From a virus: 46,106 nucleotides of DNA. Where the stretch lies: the IMG/VR virus record IMGVR_UViG_3300014501_000027, positions 1-46,106 of that record; one strand, 5' to 3'. Every line of letters starts with the position of its first letter. Position 1 is the first letter of the stretch. Of this stretch, positions 16,528 through 22,493 are shown one piece after another. The notes under the pieces are model-generated. The model had not been told where the DNA came from, searched no databases, and saw only the letters and a list, made by a program, of their open reading frames with translations. A program made the position numbers and the translations under genes.

Positions 16528-16896
16528 ATGGCGTCCATGCGCGAGATGTATAAAAAGAAAGAGGATAAGAAGCCGGAGAAGAAAGAGGAAAAGCCCGAAC
16601 CGAAAGGCGAACCAGGGACTGAGGTTGCTGGGGGCATGGCCCTGCCAGAAAAGCACGCTTCCGAACGCGAGGGTATGCACAAAAAACATCGCGGTGAACG
16701 TCGAGATATGCACGGGAACCACAAAAACGAGCATGATCAGATGCACGAACGTCATCAAAAAGAACAGGATGAACTAGCTGCCCGCCAAGCCGCTGAAATG
16801 GCTGCGCCTCCACAGGCACCACCAGGCGGCGCAGAACCTCCTGCGCCGGGTGGACCTCCCGGCGGTGCTCCGCCACCTCCTGTAGCTGGTGTATAA
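16528..16896 (+). CDS. hendecad-repeat Met/His-rich coiled-coil protein, 122 aa
   Basis: After a Lys/Glu-rich N-terminus, residues 39-82 fall into four 11-residue repeats with consensus MHxxHxxExxx (LPEKHASEREG, MHKKHRGERRD, MHGNHKNEHDQ, MHERHQKEQDE). Such hendecads predict a long right-handed coiled coil; the His and Met could bind metal. The C-terminal 30 residues are Pro/Gly/Ala-rich. The gene lies just before the holin candidate. Function unknown. Confidence 0.72.
   Translation: MASMREMYKKKEDKKPEKKEEKPEPKGEPGTEVAGGMALPEKHASEREGMHKKHRGERRDMHGNHKNEHDQMHERHQKEQDELAARQAAEMAAPPQAPPGGAEPPAPGGPPGGAPPPPVAGV
16642..16773 (+). repeat. four 33-base hendecad-coding repeats
   Basis: This segment encodes the four 11-residue units. 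The DNA copies differ at many positions, so the repeat is conserved at the protein rather than the nucleotide level. Confidence 0.75.
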
Positions 16897-16900
16897 TAAA

Positions 16901-17098
16901 ATGTTTTATGCGTGGAGCACATTTCTCATTATAATATTATTAGTTGGGGGCGGATATATAACTCTTTATGGACTTGCTGGTAGTATGTCTGATAGTGCTA
17001 CTTCTGGTTATGGAAGAGAATTTCTTATTGGTGTTAGTATGTGTATAGCAGGATTTATTCTGCTTGGTATTCAATTAGTAGTTTGGTATCGTAGCTAG
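16901..17098 (+). CDS. holin candidate, two membrane spans, 65 aa
   Basis: ATG 16901 is preferred to the in-frame GTG at 16889. Two hydrophobic segments lie at about residues 5-25 (TFLIIILLVGGGYITLYG) and 42-62 (FLIGVSMCIAGFILLGIQLV), separated by a polar loop. It stands 10 bases upstream of the endolysin, the classic holin position. Codon use is strikingly AT-rich at third positions compared with both neighbours, hinting at separate origin. No holin family signature is visible, so the call rests on size, topology and place. Confidence 0.6.
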   Translation: MFYAWSTFLIIILLVGGGYITLYGLAGSMSDSATSGYGREFLIGVSMCIAGFILLGIQLVVWYRS

Positions 17099-17108
17099 GA
17101 ATCTGTTT

Positions 17109-17780
17109 ATGTCCGCACAAAACTTCCTTTCCTGCTTCAACGAAACTGAGAGTTTCGAAGGAGGATTCGTAGATAATCCGCATGATCCTGGCGGGGCCAC
17201 TATGGCCGGGGTCACACAGGCGACGTATAATATCTGGCGAAAGGCTATGCATCTAGTACCGGCGGCTATCCGCACTTCGACTGTGGAAGAACGTCAGGAT
17301 ATTTACCGAATGTATTTCTGGAACCCGGTGCAGGGTGATAGGTTATTTGATGGTCTTGATCTGGTTATGGTGGATACAGCCTGGGGATCGGGTCCGACTG
17401 AGGCGATCAAGTTGCTTCAATCATGCCTGAAACTTCATGAGGATGGGATACTCGGAGAAGAAACCCTCGACGAAGTCACACATAGTTCACCCGTTCTTAT
17501 AACGGAACTGTGTGCCGCTCGCCTTGCATTTTTCCAAAGTTTGTCTACGTGGAAATACTTTGGAAAAGGCTGGACGGCACGATTAGCTGGGATCAAGGCT
17601 AAAGCAATTGCAATGAACGTAAAACCGCCGTCTGCACTTGTGGCGGAAGTTACACTTAAGAATGAACCAGCTACTACTCTACCGGGAGCTGTCACCTATA
17701 TAAACCTCCAGCCGTCGGAACCTGCGCCGCCCTCTCTTTACGAGCGCATCAAACAAGCTATTCTCAGTGAGCTAAAATAA
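17109..17780 (+). CDS. endolysin, GH108-type muramidase
   Basis: The protein has 223 aa. The N-terminal domain starts with FEGGFVDNPHDPGGATMAGV, the hallmark of glycoside hydrolase family 108 (E17 in EGG is the probable catalytic acid), followed by the RMYFWNPVQGDRL region. A peptidoglycan-binding-3-like part comes next (AIKLLQSCLKLHEDGILGEE). The enzyme cleaves the glycan backbone of peptidoglycan to release progeny. No signal peptide is present, so it needs a holin. The C-terminal 45 residues form a linker and a short amphipathic helix (LYERIKQAILSEL). Confidence 0.9.
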   Translation: MSAQNFLSCFNETESFEGGFVDNPHDPGGATMAGVTQATYNIWRKAMHLVPAAIRTSTVEERQDIYRMYFWNPVQGDRLFDGLDLVMVDTAWGSGPTEAIKLLQSCLKLHEDGILGEETLDEVTHSSPVLITELCAARLAFFQSLSTWKYFGKGWTARLAGIKAKAIAMNVKPPSALVAEVTLKNEPATTLPGAVTYINLQPSEPAPPSLYERIKQAILSELK

Positions 17781-18055
17781 TGTGGAAACTTGTCGACATG
17801 GAAATGGACGACGAGACGCAGTACGATATGCTTATGGCAACGAAGCCCTTGTATCCCTGTGGACTTCGGATATGCCTAACCCACGAAGAAATTGATAAAC
17901 TAGGTCTTGATCGTGCATGTAAACCAGGTGATTACCTTCACATTCAAGCCTTCGCTACAGTAACTAACGTTAACTTGAGTAACGATTGCTGCCGAGTAGA
18001 ACTTCAAATCGAAAAGATGGCAGTCGAAGATGAACTCTCGGAAGGAGAAGAATGA
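17780..18055 (+). CDS. conserved phage protein (capsid/scaffold-associated type), 91 aa
   Basis: The start codon shares its first base with the TAA stop of the endolysin gene (TAATG). The segment LYPCGLRICLTHEEIDKLGL, then GDYLHIQAFATVTNVN and CRVELQIEKM, matches a compact beta protein common in diverse tailed phages, usually found near structural genes. It has been annotated in some genomes as a capsid/scaffold-associated protein without proof. SD-like overlap with the endolysin end suggests co-translation. Confidence 0.75.
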   Translation: MWKLVDMEMDDETQYDMLMATKPLYPCGLRICLTHEEIDKLGLDRACKPGDYLHIQAFATVTNVNLSNDCCRVELQIEKMAVEDELSEGEE

Positions 18056-18158
18056 TGGCACACTTCGTTAATGATTTCGATCCACAGGCGCGATTGGTCT
18101 ACACGACAAGATAGAATCAGTAAGCGAAACTGAAGTTGTTCCACCCAAGGGCAAATAA
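18052..18158 (+). pseudogene. small gene broken by a one-base frameshift
   Basis: ATG 18052 overlaps the previous stop and has AAGGAG upstream. Frame 1 reads MMAHFVNDFDP, then runs to TAG at 18112-18114. From about 18083 a different frame reads TGAIGLHDKIESVSETEV, then VPPKGK and TAA at 18156-18158, immediately before the next ATG. Adding one base near GATCC/ACAGG would fuse them into a sensible 35-residue protein. Either the gene is broken, a base was lost in sequencing, or ribosomes shift frame here. Confidence 0.6.
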
Positions 18159-19523
18159 ATGAAATTCTTACTTGCTTTCGCGTTAGGTCTACTTCTCGCC
18201 AGCAGTGCTCTTGCACAGCAAACCCTTTTGCAGGCTGGCCCTAATGCACCTGGACATGTCCCACAATACATTGGCGGTTTTGGTAACTCTCAACCGATAG
18301 TCCAAGATGGCGGTGGAGCTGGTGGTGGACCGCCGGGAACTAATCCAAATGAAATCGGTATCACGGTTCGTAGCCCGGTCAACTCCTATCCGGCGGCGAA
18401 CGCTGGCAATGGACCTTACGGCACGAATTTCTGTGACTACGACGCGCCGACCACGAACGCGACGGGCTACCATTACCTTTGCCTCGACGCCGACGCCCAG
18501 GGCGGGGGCTTGCTGACCTATGGGGCCGGCGGCGGTGCATCGCAGCTTCCGCTCAGCTTCATCATCAACGGGATCACCTATCCCGTGCCCGGCACGCAGA
18601 CCACCGGTTACGGCCCCGGCGTGGCCGCATTGCTCGCCGGGACGGCCTCGGGGAGCGGCGGCCCGGTCGGTTCGATCTCCCCGACGTTTACCGGCGAGGT
18701 TCTTGTTGGCGTCGCGGGCCAAGCTACCCCCGGCGTGATCAACTCTTATGGGAGCGGTACCGACAGCCTGGTCTTTGTCGGCTACGGCGCCGGCTCTGCG
18801 GCGTCTTTGTCTACCGATCCTGTCAGCATCTATCTCGCGGATTTCAGCACGTCGCACTCGGCGCTGCTCGATTTCCAGGCAGTCAACGGCGCGAGCGTCC
18901 TCAAAGACACGGCCTTTGCGATCAATCCTGGCTTTCAATATTGGGACGCCGGCCACGAAAACTCAGACATGGATTTCAACGGCTATATCAACGGCACCTA
19001 TCAGGGGCTAGTCGGGATCAATGGCGGATGTCTCGCGGCCTACAACAATACCGGGATCGGGGGCGAGCCAGCTTGTACCGTCAACCAGCGCGCCAGCCTC
19101 AGTCCGGTCACTCCGGGAGGAATAGACATCGGGCTCGCCGGCCAGCCTTGGGGGTACGGCTGGTTTCAGCAGACCATCTCAGCGGAGTCGCCTATTGCGA
19201 ACGGGCCGTCTCTGGACGTCTCTAGACAGACAGGAGTTGCTGTCCTGACGGGCAGTTATATCGCGTTCGCGACGGTGAGTGCAGCGTTCACGGTCGCAGT
19301 CTCCGACGACTCGCAAGGAGATATCGGCATATATACCTGCTACGGAGGCGCTTGTTCGTTCGTTGCCGGCTCATCTCCATTTGCTACATTCGTGACATCC
19401 ACAACATCGCCGGCCACCTCGAAATCGTCTGTAGCCTACGACAGCGTGTCAGGAACCTATCGAATATATAACGGGTTTGCCGCAACCCATACATATAAGG
19501 CCGCCGTTACAAGGCTTAATTGA
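18159..19523 (+). CDS. fibre protein with Sec signal peptide, mosaic, 454 aa
   Basis: ATG directly follows a TAA stop, with AAGGG upstream. Residues 1-19 are a signal peptide (MKFLLAFALGLLLASSALA before QQTLL). Residues 20-55 (GPNAPGHVPQYIGGFG, then QPIVQDGGGAGG) are the anchor typical of phage fibre proteins. From about residue 75 the DNA turns GC-rich and codes a beta-rich body (SFIINGITYPVPGTQTTG, GVINSYGSGTDSLVFVGYG) and a C-terminal domain. A fibre or receptor-binding function is inferred. The internal composition break indicates that the outer domains were acquired by recombination. Confidence 0.78.
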   Translation: MKFLLAFALGLLLASSALAQQTLLQAGPNAPGHVPQYIGGFGNSQPIVQDGGGAGGGPPGTNPNEIGITVRSPVNSYPAANAGNGPYGTNFCDYDAPTTNATGYHYLCLDADAQGGGLLTYGAGGGASQLPLSFIINGITYPVPGTQTTGYGPGVAALLAGTASGSGGPVGSISPTFTGEVLVGVAGQATPGVINSYGSGTDSLVFVGYGAGSAASLSTDPVSIYLADFSTSHSALLDFQAVNGASVLKDTAFAINPGFQYWDAGHENSDMDFNGYINGTYQGLVGINGGCLAAYNNTGIGGEPACTVNQRASLSPVTPGGIDIGLAGQPWGYGWFQQTISAESPIANGPSLDVSRQTGVAVLTGSYIAFATVSAAFTVAVSDDSQGDIGIYTCYGGACSFVAGSSPFATFVTSTTSPATSKSSVAYDSVSGTYRIYNGFAATHTYKAAVTRLN

Positions 19524-19535
19524 GAAGGAGCACAC

Positions 19536-19856
19536 ATGAAACTGGTGAAACTCACCGCGCTCGCGGTAGCAGTGCTGTACCTAACCGTATTGGCGCACGC
19601 CCAAGACGCCGACACAACCGCGCTCCATGACGCATGCGTGGCCAACGGCGAGACGCACGCTAGAGTAGCGCTCAAGGGAGACAGCGCCAACAGACCTGTT
19701 GCGCCCCGGTGGCGGCCAGGTTGGGACAGGATGTGCGAGACAGGGGTTGCCAAATACGAAGCCGAGAAGAAAGCCGCCGACGCGGCCAACGAGGCGACAA
19801 ATCCCGCGCTGAAAGACGCCTCAGACGCAGCGCGTAGGCTGGGGATAATCCCATGA
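19536..19856 (+). CDS. small exported protein, 106 aa
   Basis: ATG follows GAAGGAG. Residues 1-22 form a signal peptide (MKLVKLTALAVAVLYLTVLA, cleavage near AHA before QDAD). The mature part contains one Cys in DACVANGE and another near RMCETG, and an Ala/Lys-rich helix (AEKKAADAANEATN). It resembles periplasmic helical proteins. It lies between the fibre and another signal-peptide protein, as does 7796 after the spike. Function unknown. Confidence 0.7.
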   Translation: MKLVKLTALAVAVLYLTVLAHAQDADTTALHDACVANGETHARVALKGDSANRPVAPRWRPGWDRMCETGVAKYEAEKKAADAANEATNPALKDASDAARRLGIIP

Positions 19857-20092
19857 AGACCACGATAATAACAGCCGCCTTCGTCGTCTGGGCCCTCTCG
19901 CTGGCCGCGTTCGCCGAGGAGGCGATCGTGCCTTCTTCCACGGTGACGCTGACGCAAGCCGAGCTGGCGCAACATGACGAGCGGGTCGCGGCGACAGCCG
20001 TACTCAACTATATGGCGCGTCAAATCTCGGGCAACGCCGACCCGGCCGACGCGAAGATAGCGGCGGCGTTCCACTTGAAGCCGCGGCCATGA
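19853..20092 (+). CDS. small exported protein, 79 aa
   Basis: Starts by ATGA overlap with the preceding gene. The signal peptide is at 1-21 (MKTTIITAAFVVWALSLAAF, cleavage near AFA before EEAI). The mature helix reads TLTQAELAQHDERVAATAVL, then short turns and a basic end. Together with the preceding gene it forms a pair of exported proteins behind the fibre gene. No family recognised. Confidence 0.68.
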   Translation: MKTTIITAAFVVWALSLAAFAEEAIVPSSTVTLTQAELAQHDERVAATAVLNYMARQISGNADPADAKIAAAFHLKPRP

Positions 20093-20190
20093 GGGGCACG
20101 TTTGTCTACCGCAACGGCGAATGGGTCCAGAAGCATGGCCCGCTCGATGTGCGCGAGCCGCCAGCGCGATCCGCGCTCGCAAGGATATGA
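20089..20190 (+). CDS. short MRGTFVYRNGEWV protein, perhaps truncated, 33 aa
   Basis: ATG overlaps the previous stop (ATGA) and the TGA overlaps the next start. The product begins MRGTFVYRNGEWVQKHG and ends PPARSALARI. A similar beginning (RGxFVxRxGxxVxK) occurs in longer phage proteins of unknown function, so this may be a shortened copy cut off by the join to the AT-richer region that begins here. Confidence 0.55.
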   Translation: MRGTFVYRNGEWVQKHGPLDVREPPARSALARI

Positions 20191-20441
20191 TGACGATCGG
20201 CAGTGTAATTCAAGATGTGCTGACATATCCGCTTACAGACGCAAGTGGGCGTGGAGCAGACTCCAGTAATGTTAAAGCTGGTAGTCTCGCGATCCGCATC
20301 TACGGCAAAGACAAGCTCGCCATGAGCCTTGATGACATCAGAATGATCATGGACCGCGCCAAGCGAATCGTTACTGATCCGATTGCTATAGCGCGCATGG
20401 AACAATACCTGGAACCAACTCCGGATGAAAAGAAATCGTGA
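20187..20441 (+). CDS. hypothetical protein, 84 aa
   Basis: ATG 20187 is preferred because it overlaps the preceding TGA and has AAGGAT just upstream; an in-frame start at 20121 lies inside the previous gene. The sequence shows MTIGSVIQDVLTYPLTDASG, a strand SLAIRIYGKDKLAMSLDDI and a helical end. Base composition changes here from the GC-rich fibre block to the AT-richer tail block. Unknown function. Confidence 0.6.
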   Translation: MMTIGSVIQDVLTYPLTDASGRGADSSNVKAGSLAIRIYGKDKLAMSLDDIRMIMDRAKRIVTDPIAIARMEQYLEPTPDEKKS

Positions 20442-20453
20442 TTAGAGGCGGTA

Positions 20454-21023
20454 TTGCCCTTAACTTCTACGATAGTCGCCAATCAAGCACTACAATTATC
20501 CGGTAACAACCAACCTCTTGTTACCGGGTCTTCCCCTAATTTTGACTCATCGCCTTCTGGTGTTATTTTATCCTATCTTTACCCATGGGTAGTTAGAACT
20601 GTTGGAAGACAGTTTAATTGGGACTTCTCTAGGACAACTGCTGCACTTGTAGTTACTGGTAACACGCCGCCATTCCCATGGGCTAATGAGTATACCTACC
20701 CAGCCAACGCCGTTCAGATTTGGCAACTCCTCCCGCCAGCAATATTTGATGTTAATGATCCTCTACCTATAAATTGGGTAGTTGCAAATAATTTAGTTAC
20801 TTCCATTCAAACTAAAGTAATTCAGACGAACCTCGCCGCTGCTTCCGCTGTCTACGATAATCTTCCTCAGGAGTCTGTCTGGGACCCCGGATTCCAAGAA
20901 GCAGTTGTGCGCCTCCTAGCGAGTGAACTTGCTATGGGTAAGGATGGACGGCCTGATCTCGCGGAACAATACTACGAAAGTTCCGCTCAAATAAGCGGTT
21001 TCATGCAGGGACGTCGTGACTAG
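20454..21023 (+). CDS. tail tubular protein A-like, copy 1 (189 aa)
   Basis: TTG start at 20454 with AGAGGCGG upstream. The conserved plan is a helix (TSTIVANQALQLSG), a W-F tail-fit segment (RQFNWDFSRTT), then PFPWANEYTYPANAVQIW and a final helical part with FQEAVVRLLASELA. This YEYxYPxxAxxI motif is shared with the next two genes. Proteins of this type form the ring (adaptor) that links portal and tail nozzle, as T7 gp11 does. The function is inferred from motif and position. Confidence 0.72.
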   Translation: MPLTSTIVANQALQLSGNNQPLVTGSSPNFDSSPSGVILSYLYPWVVRTVGRQFNWDFSRTTAALVVTGNTPPFPWANEYTYPANAVQIWQLLPPAIFDVNDPLPINWVVANNLVTSIQTKVIQTNLAAASAVYDNLPQESVWDPGFQEAVVRLLASELAMGKDGRPDLAEQYYESSAQISGFMQGRRD

Positions 21024-21621
21024 TTCAATTCAATCACCGGCTGACGCGATCAATGCAGCACTTACTGCACTCGGTTCTATGGATCGAATCGGGAACCTCT
21101 ATGACGGGTCCATCATTTCAAAGAAAGCGTTGGATATCTATGGGCAAACACGTGACGCGCTGATGATAGATGGTGACTGGGAGTTCTTAGAACGAAATGT
21201 TAACAGTGTGTTACTAAAACAGGCTCCGATGGTTTATTTATCTCCGTGGACTTCACAATATCCACCACAACCTTGGATTTATGAATACGCTTACCCTGCT
21301 GATGCGCTCAAGATTAGATCAGTTAAACCTACTGCTGTGTTCGTTCCTAACTTTGATCCCCAACCATGGCCGTACAGTGTGGATAACGATAATAACTTTA
21401 CTCCTGCGCAGCGAGTTATACTAACAAACGTCCCAAGTGCTATCATCGTCTACACAGGTCGAGTTACTGATCCTACTACCTGGGACGCAGATTTTACAGA
21501 GGAATTTATTATAGAGTTAGCAAAAAAACTTGCACCAGGATTAAAAGGCCTAGATGTAGAGAAAATCCTTATCCCAGAACAGGGTCAAGCCAAACAGATT
21601 GCCAAGAGTAATCAGGAATGA
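21016..21621 (+). CDS. tail tubular protein A-like, copy 2 (201 aa)
   Basis: GTG start overlaps the end of copy 1. It contains the paralogue signature: GDWEFLERNVNSVL, PWIYEYAYPADALKIRSVKP, RVILTNVPSAIIVYTGRV and FTEEFIIELAKKLAP. Of the three copies this is closest to the general TubA-like pattern in size. It probably forms part of the ring between portal and nozzle. Whether all three copies enter the virion is unknown. Confidence 0.78.
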   Translation: MTSSIQSPADAINAALTALGSMDRIGNLYDGSIISKKALDIYGQTRDALMIDGDWEFLERNVNSVLLKQAPMVYLSPWTSQYPPQPWIYEYAYPADALKIRSVKPTAVFVPNFDPQPWPYSVDNDNNFTPAQRVILTNVPSAIIVYTGRVTDPTTWDADFTEEFIIELAKKLAPGLKGLDVEKILIPEQGQAKQIAKSNQE

Positions 21622-22493
21622 ATACACCAACAGACATAGCCCAGCAAGCTATTGATGCCGCTGGTAGTGATACTGTCATTGGTGACATTGAAGAAGGTAC
21701 GCGCGAGGCTCAAATCTGTCTCCGGCAGTATCGTCAATGTTTAATGCAACTGTTTCGGGGAGCACACTGGGACTTTGCTCGCGCGCAACGCCCGATGCAA
21801 CTTATTGCAGATGCTACGCAGACAGTTTTGCCTAATATCGTACCTGTTCCCTGGCTTTACGAGTATGCATATCCAATCGACTGCATGAAAGTTAGATTTG
21901 TTCCGTGGAACCCGCCACAAAATTTACCTATACCACAGGGAAATATTGTTCCACCTAACCAGGGAGCATCACTTACTACCGCCCCGTCAACAATTCCTCC
22001 TGGTGGACGATTACGTCCAGCACGTTTTCTTTTATCGAACGATCCTAATTATCCTGCACCTACTGGGACAGTCAACTGGGAAGTTCAAGGCATTAGTCCT
22101 GGAGGACGTACAGTTATTCTAACAAACGTTCGGAATGCCCTTTTAGTCTATACTCAACTTGTTCTATATCCTAGTCAGTGGGACTCTCTTTTCCGGGCAG
22201 CAATGGTTGCCTTCCTTGCGGCAGAAATAGCTCTTCCACTAAACAAAGATAAGAAATTTGGCATGACGATGCGGCGGGAAAATTTTGGCATCCTAAAGCA
22301 AAAACTTGAACTGGCCCGAGTAGCAAACGGTAATGAGGCGTGGTCTTCTAGTGACTTCGCGACCGACTGGATTCGTTTTCGGCGAACAGGTTATGGTAAC
22401 TGGGGTGGGGAAGCTGGAGGTTCTGGCGTCCTTGGTTACGGCTGGGACTCCTGTGGAGGTTGGGATATGGGCGGGAATGATTCGGCGTACTAA
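21618..22493 (+). CDS. tail tubular protein A-like, copy 3, extended (291 aa)
   Basis: ATGA overlap with copy 2. It has the same core (HWDFARAQRPMQL, PWLYEYAYPIDCMKVRFVPW, RTVILTNVRNALLVYTQLV) plus two additions. One is a Pro-rich insertion at about residues 95-150; the other is a C-terminal tail rich in Gly and Trp (GYGNWGGEAGG, GWDSCGGWDMGG). The tail may be a surface-exposed or oligomer-locking extension. The overlap with the tubular-B-like gene (TAATG) suggests coupled expression. Confidence 0.78.
   Translation: MNTPTDIAQQAIDAAGSDTVIGDIEEGTREAQICLRQYRQCLMQLFRGAHWDFARAQRPMQLIADATQTVLPNIVPVPWLYEYAYPIDCMKVRFVPWNPPQNLPIPQGNIVPPNQGASLTTAPSTIPPGGRLRPARFLLSNDPNYPAPTGTVNWEVQGISPGGRTVILTNVRNALLVYTQLVLYPSQWDSLFRAAMVAFLAAEIALPLNKDKKFGMTMRRENFGILKQKLELARVANGNEAWSSSDFATDWIRFRRTGYGNWGGEAGGSGVLGYGWDSCGGWDMGGNDSAY

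Noticed and set aside
18479-19225. A 248-aa frame overlapping the fibre gene at 18159
   Set aside because: It lies in a GC-rich stretch where all frames are open; the product is Arg-rich and repetitive as expected of a shadow, with no ribosome site.
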